Part shown: positions 12,843 to 24,058 of the stretch, piece by piece
Position numbering within the stretch: the stretch's first letter is position 1
How the letters are laid out: the number at the start of each line of letters is the position of its first letter
Source: Epinephelus fuscoguttatus
Lineage: Eukaryota > Chordata > Actinopteri > Perciformes > Serranidae
NCBI RefSeq assembly: GCF_011397635.1
Contig: NC_064760.1
Location: 26,882,856-26,946,855, forward strand
Reading direction: 5' to 3'
DNA: 64,000 bases
Notes under the pieces: model-generated
What the model saw: only the letters and a program-made list of their open reading frames with translations
Told to the model about the DNA's origin: nothing
Database searches by the model: none
Translations under genes and position numbers: made by a program

Positions 12843-13680
12843 GCTTGTCCTCAGGAAGGAGGTGCTAAGATTTCTCTTAACAGAAGGGCCGAGACCACGA
12901 ACAAGAACCCTCCCACGTTTATCTCTATACCATTGTCTCTCATCTTCTGCTGTTCGTACATTTCATATTATTTATTTATACTTCCTTTCAACATAAACAC
13001 TCTTCAAGGGACAAAAATGGACCACATTCACACAAAACTTAAACACATTAACATGTACCACATCTGGCCACAGGAAGGTAGGATGTCAGCCAGATTTATT
13101 TCTGTGTTTCCTTCAATTTTACTCGGCACTTGTGTAGAATAGAGGCACAGACACATGCTGGCAGAGTCCCACCTTTTGCTCTCTGCAGGGGTGTTTAGAG
13201 GGTCCTTCCTGGGAAGCAGGCAGAGCAACACAGCTGTGTTTGCCTGTGCAGTGTTTATTATTAACGAGGACAAGAGATAATGGGCAATCAAGACAAATAA
13301 ACTGTTAATAAATAAAAACAATAAGAGAATATGGTATGTGCAAATTAGCAAATTTTGTCCTCTTCTTGTTTTTTGTACTGCGCCCTGGATGGCTTTTGCG
13401 TTATTCATTTTCTCATAATGCTCTCCACTCACACTCTTCTCCACCATTTCCCTTGTGTTCGATTATGGTTTGAATGTCAACATTTTTCTAACTGCGTACC
13501 CTTCTTCCCCATACGCTATTTTTTTTCTTAAGTGTCTCAACTACTGACTAAACCAAGAGAGCCGCTTACCAATTTCAATGCAAATATACATGTTTATCAT
13601 TCTGTACGTCAAATAAAGAAATAGATAGGTTAATTTGTCCCAGCACGGGATGAAGCTAATAAAATTATTCAATTAATCCA

Positions 13681-14311
13681 CAGGTTCCCAACCTGAGGGT
13701 CCCGACCCCACTGGAGGTCCCCAAAGCTTCGCAGGGGGCTGCAAGGCCTTCTTAATTTAAAGGGGTGTAAGAAAACTTATTAGAAAATTAACCATAGGCC
13801 TATATCTCAGCATTTTATTCATTTCTGTGAAGAAAACTAAATGATTTTTTTTAAAACATTAGATTATTAATCAAGATGTAAACTTACAAAACATCTCACA
13901 GAATAGGGACACATGAAGACGTGAACACAAGCTACAATCACAGAGCCTTGACTCTGCAAAACAGCCTCGTCCTGCATTAGAAAAGTACACGTAGAGCTCA
14001 CAGACAATGACCAAGCGTCATGGATAAGACACAGAATTTGTGGGAGAAGAAGCCTAGTAAGTGTGTATGATTGCTGAAATTTAAAATAATATGAATACAT
14101 CAAAAATTTCCTAAAAGTTTCAAGAAAACTCATGTCTAATTAAATACTTACTGCAGCTATTGTGTTCATTATTTGTGTTAATTGTACAGTTTACCAGTTA
14201 TTATGTACTGTTGTTATTGTTATGCATTAAATGCCATATAAATATATCCATAAAACACTTACTCAAGGGTTGGCAGTTTACGCAATGACAGAAAAAGGCT
14301 GGGAACCACTG
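13681..14311. mobile_element. hAT-like MITE
   Basis: Begins 'caggttcccaacc' and ends 'ggctgggaaccactg', imperfect terminal inverted repeats of a type widespread in fish hAT non-autonomous elements. The sequences 'ttaatcca' on the left and 'ttaatcaa' (from 14314) on the right look like a slightly diverged 8-bp target duplication, offset by two bases on the right. There is no coding capacity. Confidence 0.6.
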
Positions 14312-14782
14312 AGTTAATCAACTAAATTTGGTACTCAAGTGCATTACCATTACAGCTATGTTTACTATATACTCATTTACAATCGTTTTGTTGAAAAAAT
14401 TAGTTATTAATCGGTCAACCAATGTGCTGTATAATAACCTTAATTCACTGCTCAAGATCACTATCATTATCGTCATTTTGTCATCATAATTGGAAATGCT
14501 TGGCTGTCATCTGCCAAAGCAGAACAACAGAGAGGTTATCAACTACTATCAAAGACAGACTGAGAGACAGACGGGAAGACCAGTTTTTAATTCCTTTTCC
14601 TCTGTATCCCAATCACAGGCATAACTCACAGGGTTATGTAATCGCATTTAAGTGGTCGTCCCAAAGCGAAAATAGCATGTGAAAATACCAGCCACTGAGA
14701 AGAGACCCATTCATCTAAAGAACAGGAGGCCAACACACATTCAGACAGCCGGCTCTAGTTTCATCTCACAGTCTGGCAACCA

Positions 14783-14804
14783 GACACACACACACACACA
14801 CACA
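14783..14804 (+). repeat. (CA)n microsatellite
   Basis: Short pure CA run. Confidence 0.85.
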
Positions 14805-14916
14805 GATTGTTATGCTGTCATTCAGGAGCCACTAAATCAAAGTTGGAAGTGACATTTCCTCATATTGTAACACCAACTATTTTTGTCGAGGTAGAAAATT
14901 GACTGAAGCATTGTAA

Positions 14917-14942
14917 GTGTGTGTGTGTGTGTGTGTGTGTGT
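14917..14942 (+). repeat. (GT)n microsatellite
   Basis: Short pure GT run. Confidence 0.85.
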
Positions 14943-16237
14943 ATTTTCTCTGGATCTTAAATGGAAAAAAAATTCTGTGATGTCAACTTTGCATAGTTGC
15001 AGGTTTTTGATTATTTCCACCTCCAAAAGTGGACACAACTCCCCTCAGGCTGTTATCATTACTCGCGACCAATAACACATTTCACCCGCTGGCTGCTTAT
15101 TACATGATGCATTTTAAAACGCTTGCGATAATTGTTAAAGTTGTTGATGTGATGTTCATGAAGAAGCAAGCTGGGGTGTCAGTGTCTGCCTATAATATCT
15201 TACCAGAGGTAATTTCACACTTGAAAGCCTGAGATTATAGTGCATCCTCAGTCTCTCCAGGAATGTGATATTAATTCAAGAATGTGGGCTGGTGTAAAGA
15301 AACAGTTTTACTCGTATCTTCCCACACACACGAACACAAAGTTTTCTTTCTTTCGCACTAATCTTACACTTGCTGTGTTTTTATCTGCAGGCTTTCCCCT
15401 CTCACCTCATTAGCTTGTAAGATATTCTTCCTGTGTTTGAGCAGGAGGAGAAAAAGGCACCACAAGGGGAGATTAATGCAGTTTAACACATGCCAAACTC
15501 AACTCATTAGCATCCATGACAAACTTGCCTCTTTTATAGTGTTGCCGTTTCCATCATCATTATTGCCTGATTGAGTTTTACTGACAACATATGCAAACAT
15601 ATGCAGCCACAACTTTTGCAATAACAGCATACAAATATTTTGCACTGACAACAGGTGCAGGTGCAAGAAAAAAAAGTTTTCTGTGATAGGGAGACCCCTG
15701 CAAACCGTCAGAGAAAAGGTGCCATTTCTTTACAGCTGTCTACCCTTTGCTTGGAGGAAATCATGTCTTGCACAGTGTATTTATCTAAAAGGGGAATCCA
15801 GGGTCATCCCACTCTCAACCCCTGTATTCTTATCTCCAGATGAACTGTGGAAAAACGGCTGAATCTGTTTTTCAAAAGGGAGCACTTCATCTGCTTCTGT
15901 AGGCCTTCTTACATACAAGGTCTTTCTTTGATGAAAAATAACGTGGAGTTGGATGGTGTCTTCTGTGATTCACATCCTCTCTGCAGGCAGTCTGACTGTA
16001 AAGCCTTATGTATTTCTAATTAATGCTGCCACCTACTGGGTAAAATATAAGCTGCATGACTCATAGTCAATTTTCCATGATCAGGGATGCACTGATCCAG
16101 CACTACCATGATTAACTAAATCGAATATCGGCCGTTATGTAATCGATCTGGATTTAATTTTCTTCATTAGTGTCCTATAAAAATTGAGTGTTTCGATTAT
16201 CAGTTACATTCATTCTGTCATAACAGGCTGGCAACTC

Positions 16238-16269
<32 letters not shown>

Positions 16270-17623
16270 CAATTCTTGGCCTCATTACTTTACATGGAAA
16301 TTTTTCCTACAACTTTTAAGACGTACAAATGTTAAAACTGAGATAAGGATAGCACTGGTGTTGCATCATCACTCAGGTATTGGTATTAGGAGAAAAAATG
16401 TTGGATCTGTGCTTCCCTAATTATGAGGTATTTTCCCCTTTTAGTAGCTTTTAAATTGGAAAAAACAGCGAAATATTCAGACACGACACTATTCATGTTT
16501 CTCTATGGCTGCACCATTCCATCAAATATAAATATGTCCTGTGTGTCATTTTATACAAATTTCCCCCAAATTTTGCCCAACACATTTGGTATCTCTGAAG
16601 ATGTGTTAGTAATGACAGATCTACCAGCAGGTCAGTGGTTAATTTCTACAAACAGATCCTGCATTTGTATGCAGAATCTGTTGGGATCAGGACAAGATAT
16701 TGGTATCACAAATGTTCTGGTTTCCATCCGTAGTTTGGTTGTAGTCTGAGCAGAATTGACCAATCACGTTTGAACACAGCAGGTAAACAATCTATGAAAT
16801 GCAATCTCAGACCCTACTGGCTATCATCTGACAACGATTAAGCTTTATGTCAGGTTTTATTTCACATCTGCAGTCATATGTAGATATCTGTTTATAGAAA
16901 TTAGCCAAAATGCCCTGTCCACATGAGAGGACATTTTGACTCAGACATCCGCTGGCTACACTGGATCAGCCCAAAATATTAGCCGTCACCCCAAGACGCT
17001 TTATCATCGTCAGACAATAGCTGATGGGTGCCAAGACTGATTAGTGTTTAATCAGTGACAAGTCTGACATTGTGGTGCATATAATCAGTTTCCCTACAGA
17101 GAGTTAGTTCAGAAGATCAATGTGACTCCTGTGTCTGTGAGCTTATCATAGACTGAGAGCAGGGGATGGCAATTCTGGAGTCTCAGCTGGTTGCCTGGCA
17201 ACCCCAAGAAACAGCTACAGCACGTTACATCTCCTAAAACCATTTTTTCATTCTTATATTTCTTTGTGCAAATGAAACAAACAAGACTGACTGTGTTAGC
17301 GTAAGGGAGGCTGGTGGGTGTATTTATTAACTTAAGAAAGAGCTAGGTTAGCTTGTTAGCTCTCCTACTTCTAGTCTTTATGCTAAGCTAAGCTAAACGC
17401 CTCCTGGCTTCACTTCATACTCAGCACATATGAATGAGTGTGGAATTGATTGTCTCATCTGTTGATAAAAAATAAAAACATCAGCAAGCATGTTTCCCTA
17501 AATGTTGCAGTATTCCTGTTAAGATCCAAAACACATGGACTAAAATCTTAAGTGTTTCCGTACGAAGCCATTGGCAACTAATACCAGCATTTCCATTTTC
17601 TCTTTCTGTTCTACTGTGTCCAG

Positions 17624-18189
17624 GGTCTTTTAATGTGAACTTGCGTCCACCTGATGTCCTCTTCAAAGTGATCTTCTGGCTGGGCTACTTCAACAGCTGC
17701 CTGAACCCCATCATCTACCCCTGCTACAACCGAGAGTTCAAGCTGGCCTTCATCCGCATTCTACGATGCCAGTGGTCCCAGCGCAAACGTCCCGGCTGGA
17801 GGGCCTACAATTATCGCTCCTCCAACTTCAGCTCCTCCGGACACTCACGCAAAAGCTCAGCGGATCATAACTCCAGCTGCTTGAATGGCAGCCAGCGCAC
17901 TCTGCCCTCCTCAGCCAGTCCGAGCCCAAGCTACCTGAGCCAGGGTCTCCCACCTTGTCCTGAAGGGGAAACATTATACATCTGGGGGGCCAGCACCCCA
18001 ACTCCCTCCACACCCAATCTGCTGCCTGGCAGCCCTGCAGACTGCCAGGCAGGAGCTCTAAGAGGGGAAGGAAGAGGAGGGAAACCAGCTGAGGAGACTA
18101 CTGGTGGCATTTTCTCTTTCTCCTTTGGGAAGAATAAAGACAGGGGCGGGATCAACAAGGACAGCATGGTGCCTGATGACAAGGTGTGA
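17624..18189 (+). CDS. adra1b: Alpha-1B adrenergic receptor, exon 2 (TM7 and C-terminal tail)
   Basis: Completes the receptor; joined to exon 1 the protein is 509 residues, close to the mammalian length of about 520. TM7 carries [17 protein letters not shown], the NPxxY motif with its usual context, followed by the [13 protein letters not shown] helix-8 region with a palmitoylation-type Cys. The tail contains [19 protein letters not shown], which matches the 1B subtype and not 1A or 1D. The acceptor is 'gtccag' at 17618-17623, and the codon split G/GG gives the conserved Gly. The tail is rich in Ser, Thr and Pro, as expected for kinase and arrestin regulation. TGA is at 18187-18189. Confidence 0.95.
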
Positions 18190-18664
18190 CCACTGAGTCA
18201 CAAACAGAGCGTGGATGTAGGATTTCACAGGTTTGCTGCATTCACTGTACATGGTCCCATGATCATTCATCAGTCAGTGCATTGTCGTTGTCATTAGTGG
18301 TCAGTGTAAGGTGAAGGTAACTGAGTATTGACTATGCTGCTGTATCAGAGGTATTTTGTCCTATGTTACTGTATCTGTGGTTGATATAGAAGGGGAATTT
18401 CCTTTAATGGACAGTTAGGGGTTCAAGACAGTTCATCAGAATCACTGTTCCCTGCCCTCTCTGGGACCAGAAAGACACCACTGCATGCATCCTGATCAAA
18501 CATTAAAATACATTGGAGGGGAAAAGGACACATTTTCAGAAACCCAACACAGCCTTCCATTCAGTCCATGTCTGCCCTGTAAAAAGACTCGTGTAAAATG
18601 TGTGGTAAGACAAATGATCACCTTGCTGTTGCAGTCACTTGATATCTTCATGGTATGTTGTGGA

Positions 18665-18670
18665 AATAAA
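18665..18670 (+). terminator. Candidate poly(A) signal of adra1b
   Basis: AATAAA about 475 bp after the stop codon. A second AATAAA lies near 18780. Which one is used cannot be told from sequence alone. Confidence 0.5.
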
Positions 18671-18964
18671 GTATAACCTGGTTTATCTGCTGTGCGCACA
18701 ATCATCGGATATCATCTTGTTTGTATGTTTGATGTTCAAAAAGTTCTGAATATCAGTATTAGAAATGTGATTGATACAAGAATAAACACAGACCGTTGAT
18801 CAAATGTTGCTTGGACGCAAAGTCTCTCTCTGTAACTTGCGCCGGTATGTACGATCATAGATGTTAATGTTAATCTGATGAGAAAAGACCAGAGGTGGGT
18901 GTTGCTTCTTTCAAGCAAAACTGTGTGCTGATTGAAGAGAGGGGCATAGTTCAAGCGTCTAAGG

Positions 18965-19427
18965 CAGGGGTGTCAAATTCATTTTAGTTCATGGGCCACA
19001 TACAGCCCAATTTTGACTCAGATGGGCTGGACCAATCATCCATTGCATAGTCAGTAACATCATCTCCAATATTTTCCCTTTTTCTGTGTAAAGAATTACA
19101 TTCAGTAGTGGTCCATCCTTTTACAAAATAGCTGAACGGCCTGAGACGTCTTAAGAAAAATAGGTGCAATTTCAGTCTACATTTCACCTCCATTACATGT
19201 GCATTTATTCATACATTTCCTGATACAGATTCTTTTGAACTGAAGCCGCTGACTATTTTGCACAGTGTTCAATATCTTTAAACATGGTCACAGTAAGTGT
19301 TTATTGTCATATCAGAAAACTGTATTCTTGTCAGGGTGGAAAAGCCTCTGAAGTAGAATTTTACATGAAGTCAGCATGGAATCTATGGTCCGGCTCTGGC
19401 CCACAGGCCGTATGTTTGACACCCCTG
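18965..19427. mobile_element. hAT-like MITE with 8-bp target duplication
   Basis: Starts 'caggggtgtcaaa' and ends 'tttgacacccctg', a 13-bp perfect terminal inverted repeat. The flanks 'gtctaagg' (18957-18964) and 'gtcgaagg' (19428-19435) match at seven of eight positions, as expected for hAT. There is no coding capacity. It lies just past the adra1b 3' end. Confidence 0.85.
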
Positions 19428-19456
19428 GTCGAAGGTGAAGAGCAAACTATTCAGGG

Positions 19457-20469
19457 CAGTGGTTTTCAACCTTTCTTTGAAATAATGTACCCCCTTTGAA
19501 ATATTTCTTCAGCCATGTACCCCCTGAACAACATAAATTATTTTGGTGGAACAAATAAAAAAAACAATATGATGAGGTACAACACAGCACTGCGCTATCA
19601 GGGACTTTACATAAAAACAACCTTGTAACTAAAATAACACCTAAATGCTACATATGAAATGTTTAGAATCCATTAAGACATTCACAGCAAAACAAATTTT
19701 TGTCATCATGCAAAAATGGCATTGCATAAAGTTGCACTGCAATTTTTTTTTTTTAGGAATTATGTGTGACTGATATTTTGATGCCTTCACATAGCCATGG
19801 CTGGAGGCAATATGTTTTCGGGTGTCTGTCAGTCTCATTAAGTGAATATGACATCTCAATAAGGCCTTGAAATTAAGACTCCTTAAATTTGGCACAAACA
19901 TCCGCTTCAACTCAACGATGAACTGATTAGATGACTGAATTTGGTAGTCAAAGGTCAGAGGTCACTGTAATCTCACAAAACATAGTTTAGGCCATAACTC
20001 GTATGCTAACTATGACAACGTTTTACATCCAAAAGGTCAAAGGTCACCTTCATTGTAACATCATAATGTTCGGCAAAAACATGTTTTTGGTCATTATTCA
20101 AAACTCAGGAACAGCAGGAGAGACAGATAATGAATTGGTGACACAAAATTTGGGTGGTCACCTTGAAACTGTGCTGACTGCACAGATCTTCCGCGCTGCC
20201 GTGTTGAGGATGTGCGTGAAGCATCCACATTTTAGAATTTGTAGCTTCTTTGCAGCAACATCTATGTTTAAATCATTGTCTGCTGTCTTGGCTACATGTG
20301 AGTCTGAACAATCAAGAATGTAAAATTAAACTTGACTTGCTGGCCAAGGCATTCAACCACAAGGTGGTAATTCTATAGCTTAAAATAACATTTAAAAAAA
20401 CCTCAAATACCCCCTGCAATACTCCAAAGTACCCCTAGGGGTGTGCGTACCCCCATTTGAGAAACACTG
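19457..20469. mobile_element. hAT-like non-autonomous element with a nested repeat
   Basis: Begins 'cagtggttttcaacc' and ends 'tttgagaaacactg', imperfect inverted termini common to fish hAT MITEs, with 'taccccct' repeated inside both ends. The middle (about 19780-20310) reads like another dispersed fish repeat built on 'ggtcaaaggtca' motifs, so it was probably inserted later. The flanking 8-mers match only partly, so the target duplication is not proven. Confidence 0.6.
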
Positions 20470-20721
20470 ATTTCGAGGAACATTTCGCTGAGAGAAGTAA
20501 ATCCGAGGGTTTATTGCTGATATAGACAGAGACCTTCAATCCCAGCTTGACTGTTATACATCTAACTCTAAACAGCTCCTTGTTCTTTTATCTCACAGCT
20601 CGCTGACTCCTGCTGGTTGATCATTTATTCCTGATAGACCTTGTTTTGACAAAGGATCAATACCTGACATCTGCACACAAAGAGTCTTGTGCACATCACA
20701 GGACACACAGCTTCTTTTAGT

Positions 20722-21276
20722 CTGGTGCGTTCCATCGACAGCTGGCACTTTGGGCGCCACTTCTGCTGAGCGCAGTTCTTGCTGGTCACCTTCTGTATAT
20801 CCTCTATTTTTAATCTGAGCTGCGTGGCATTAGACTGATACGTAGCAGCATATGATCCATTGTACTACTCTACCCAAATGTCTCCCAGACGTGTCACCAT
20901 GCTGCTACCACTCTGTTGGATCCTGCCTCTGTTCATCTCCTCCATTTGCATCTCCTGCTGTGGGAAGCAGCAGCACACAGGATACTTAGACCTGTCTGGC
21001 CGTGTTTCATGTACCCTACGCCTTTGCAATCTCTGCAATTTCTTCCTCATTCCCAAGGGTTTCATGCTGTCTGCCTATGGGAAAACCTTCAGAGCTGCCC
21101 AGAGACAAGTGAGGTGGATCCATGCAATCAGTCACCAAACTGGGCAACTTCAGATCAACCACATGAGGACTGGCTTAACTACACAAGTCCAGGCTTATAT
21201 GGAAAGATATTCTTTGAAGAAGGAAAGGAAGGCTGCTCAGACACTAGGTCTAATTGCTGAGGTCTTTACCCTTTAA
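20722..21276 (+). pseudogene. Aminergic GPCR pseudogene (TM3-TM6 fragment, TAAR-like)
   Basis: In one frame the sequence reads LVRSIDSWHFGRHFC, stop, a TM3-like stretch ending SCVALD, stop, then YVAAYDPLYYSTQMSPRR and a TM4-like segment LLPLCWILPLFISSICIS. The second stop (TGA 20836-20838) replaces the Arg of DRY and the first (TGA 20767-20769) follows the TM3 Cys; the DRY one fits CpG decay of CGA. After a frame disturbance come SAYGKTFRAAQRQVRW and then KKERKAAQTLG, the TM6 entry of amine receptors. TM1, TM2 and TM7 were not found. It is most like trace-amine-type or related biogenic amine receptors; the exact family is inferred. It is not a copy of adra1b. Confidence 0.7.
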
Positions 21277-21324
21277 GTTGTGCCTTGTTTCAAAGGTTAT
21301 AACAGTTGTTCCTGCAGAAGTCAT

Positions 21325-21555
21325 CTATGACATCTATTGCGCGTCTGTCCGTCCTGGAAGAGGGATCCCTCCTCAGTTGCTCTTCCTGAGGTTTCTACCG
21401 TTTTTTCCCCGTTAAAGGGGTTTTTTGGGGAGTTGGAGTTTTTCCTTATCCGCTGCGAGGGTCCTAAGAACAGAGGGATGTCATATGCTGTAAAGCCCTG
21501 TGAGGCAAATTGTGATATGTGATATTGGGCTTTATAGATAAAATTGATTGATTGA
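21325..21555 (+). mobile_element. 3'-end fragment of a LINE/SINE family with (ATTG)n tail
   Basis: The sequence with 'gaggtttctaccg', 'ttttttggggagtt', 'cttatccgctgcgagggtc' and 'tattgggctttata', ending in 'attgattgattgat', is a repeat seen widely in teleost genomes as a 3' tail of retroposons. No open reading frame remains. Confidence 0.6.
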
Positions 21556-21954
21556 TCTATATAGGAGAACAAAAACAAATTTGGGACCAACAGAGCGGTA
21601 TCGCGCAGGTTGTCCATTGTATGTCCTGTTAGTAAGTGGTAGTATTTAGCTGTGATTCCTCTGGGGACCGCAGTTTGGGTATATGGGTGCCATTCTGACT
21701 CATAAAGCAAACTTGCTGAAAGGGGACGTCACGCTGTATTAACTTAAAACTGTTAACAACTTTTTACAATCTGTTCACAGAGGACCACGCTCAGGACCCA
21801 TAACACCTGCAGTTAACTATTTGTCATTGCTTTTTCTGGCCCATACTGTAGCTGCTAGTGCACCCCCACTAATTTTTGATGCAGTTTGTTCTGGAACCAG
21901 GCCTGTGTTATCGTCATCAATGCTAGTTAGCTAGCTAGCATTAATATAAGGGGA

Positions 21955-22305
21955 GCGTACCTATGTTCCCCGGGTCCTATGTTCCCCGCTTTGTATGGGA
22001 CTGGGGAACATGGAACCCTTTTTAATAATAAGGGTTCTATGTTCCCGGCTTTTCCCCAAAAGGACCCGGGGAACATAGGCCCTTTTTTTTTAAAAAAAGG
22101 GTCCTAACCCCAAACCCCTAACCCTAACTCTAACCCCTTTTTCTCAAAAGGGTCCTATGTTCCCCGGCAACAGCCGGTCCCATACAAAGCAGGGAACATA
22201 TTTCCTTTTGGGGGAAAGCGGGGAACATAGGACCCTTTTTTTTTTTAAAGGGTCCTATGTTCCCCGATCAGGGAACATAGAACCCGGGGAATATAGGGAT
22301 GACCC
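21955..22305. repeat. Palindromic 'ggggaacatagg' repeat array
   Basis: The motif 'cctatgttcccc' and its reverse complement 'ggggaacatagg' occur many times in both orientations, separated by A- or T-rich spacers and 'gggtcc'/'ggaccc' half-palindromes. The whole block can fold on itself. A short stretch with 'ccctaaccctaac' in the middle resembles telomeric repeats. It is probably a foldback element or small satellite; the family is not known to me. Confidence 0.6.
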
Positions 22306-23154
22306 CTAATATCAGCCAACACATAGGCTAGTCTGAGGTGGGCATGGGCCTGGTTTTATTTGTTGTGGCATTTTTTTAGCTGATTTGCTTGGGAGTAAGC
22401 AAACAAGCCTGAATAGCTTCATGCATGAGAGTTTATTCTCTACAGAGAAGGCACAAAGTCAGGCTCAAAGCTCAGAGTTTGTGCCCAGAACAGTGAATAC
22501 AGGGCATCTTTATACTTGCACTCAGATGACAAGATGATGAGAAATCAATTGTAGCTTTCTTGGGCTTTCCTGATTTAAAATGTTCTCTTCATTGCATCAG
22601 AGGAACATACCTGTTGCAACATGTTAGGTAATCGGCTGTATCTGTTAGACAGTCAATGGACTGTCTTTGAAGATGAGATTACAGTGAATGCAAATCTCTT
22701 GATGATGTCAAGTAACGACTGATGTCTACAAAAGGGGAATGCAAAGGTCACACACTTACAAACACATAGGAAGAATGAAACAATGTAAGCGTATGCATAA
22801 GAAGACAAAAGTTCCACCACACATCATCGTTTAACTAACGTTGCATCTTCATAAACTTTGACCTGTTAAGCAGTTTGAAAAAATGAAAAATTGTTTTGCT
22901 GCCTTTTCATCTTAACTAGTTAACAGTTAGCTTCAGACTGAGAAAAAATAATACAATTCACTGTGCAGCTCAGAGGCTACCAGTAGTACCAGCAATGTTT
23001 AAGGTGGAATGTTAACACACCTCAATATGACAACTTTCACCATTCTGCTTCTTTTTATCTGCTTACTCTGGGCCGTATCAGTGAGAGACAACAACACAGT
23101 CAGCATGTTGACACAATAGAAGATAGAAGATTTTAAGCACAGACTAGCAGCCAC
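22306..23154. other. No gene seen
   Basis: AT-rich sequence between the palindromic array and the 3' end of the minus-strand CARD-FIIND gene. I see no exon, RNA gene or clear repeat. Confidence 0.5.
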
Positions 23155-23160
23155 TTTATT
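23155..23160 (-). terminator. Candidate poly(A) signal of the minus-strand CARD-FIIND gene
   Basis: AATAAA on the minus strand about 620 bp after the TAG stop at 23778-23780. It is inferred from position only. Confidence 0.35.
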
Positions 23161-23777
23161 TTCCTTCACCTTTCAGGTAAGATTCATACAAATACCAGAA
23201 ACAACATGAATTATCTTTTCATTCACAGACATTTTTCCACACATAGTAAAGACAAAACTTAATGACCCATCAGTAAATATCCAAATTTGACCTTAATTAA
23301 CAAAAAAAAACAGTGCCCTACCTTTTTGTTCATGTGAATAATATAATTTTGTTTATCATCTACATTTACACATGATCAGCAGACGCAGTTTCAGTCCACA
23401 CAAGAAATAAATCCAGCGTTAGTATTATACTCTCTTTTTAAATATGTTTTAAGCTTAATGCTCCACTGTGTTCACCACTTAGTTGTGTGTAGGAGAACTA
23501 CAATGGCCAACACAAACACACAATGGCCCTGACGAGAGCCTGTGTTTGGTTTCTCTGTTCTGGGCGACTGGAGAACAACATGGACAACTCTGTGGAAGAG
23601 GACCTACTCTGTATGTAGATATAAATGGCTCATTCAGGCAATGAAAACACAACCTATTTTCAGGTGATTATACTCTATGAATTAGATTCCATTTCTGCCA
23701 ATATATCCCCTGAATAAGATCAAGGCCTCCCTCACTCATGAACGTTGGCCAGCCCTGCTGAGACAGACCTTACCTGA

Positions 23778-24058
23778 CTACAGAGGTGGGCCAGAGGGCA
23801 GCCCCAGCTCAGCCCAAAGCATAGGGTCTCTGCTTTGAAGGTGAGTTAACAACTTCCTGCTGGCTTTGCATCCTTTCTTCCGTATCATGTCGATGAGGCG
23901 GCGTGCCCTGTTTGCACTGGTACTGTACTCCTGAAGTATCGAGTCTGTCTCCCCGTCATTCAAGACACCATCCTCCAACAGATCATCCAGCAGCTGGTTG
24001 ATAAGCTCTCTGGACACCCTCTCCACAAGTTTAGGCCTCAGTCTGGCAAGCTCCTTGT
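23778..24058 (-). CDS. Terminal exon: C-terminal CARD
   Basis: Encodes KELARLRPKLVERVSREL, then LLDDLLEDGVLNDGETDSI and ARRLIDMIRKKG, ending in RDPMLWAELGLPSGPPL and TAG. The helix pattern (LLDxLLxxxVLNxxE, then RxLIDxxxxKG) is that of caspase-1 and NLRP1 C-terminal CARDs. It begins at the acceptor 'tcctctag' with split codon G/AC. In the family this CARD is the effector that nucleates caspase-1 filaments after FIIND cleavage. The homologous exon is absent from the visible part of the plus-strand locus. Confidence 0.88.

Larger units (their letters stand above)
5704..17623 (+). other. adra1b intron, 11.9 kb, phase 1
   Basis: Bounded by GTAGGT at 5704 and 'tactgtgtccag' at 17612-17623. Joining the flanks restores LPIG-SF, matching the single TM6 intron known in alpha-1 receptor genes. 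No coding exon was recognised inside. Contents are microsatellites, a hAT-like MITE at 13.7-14.3 kb, and dispersed repeat fragments near 8.5-9.3 kb and 10.3-10.5 kb that resemble sequence elsewhere in the window (28.6 kb, 61.3 kb, 37.9 kb). Confidence 0.9.

Noticed and set aside
12600-13142. 180-codon frame with long Cys-Val runs
   Set aside because: It is the translation of two TG microsatellites and flanking intron sequence; no domain or splice support.
16083-16950. Possible hAT element starting 'cagggatgcactgatcc'
   Set aside because: I could not find a matching right end or target duplication.
22090-22140. Interstitial telomere
   Set aside because: Only two or three degenerate ccctaa units inside a palindromic repeat; too short to call.
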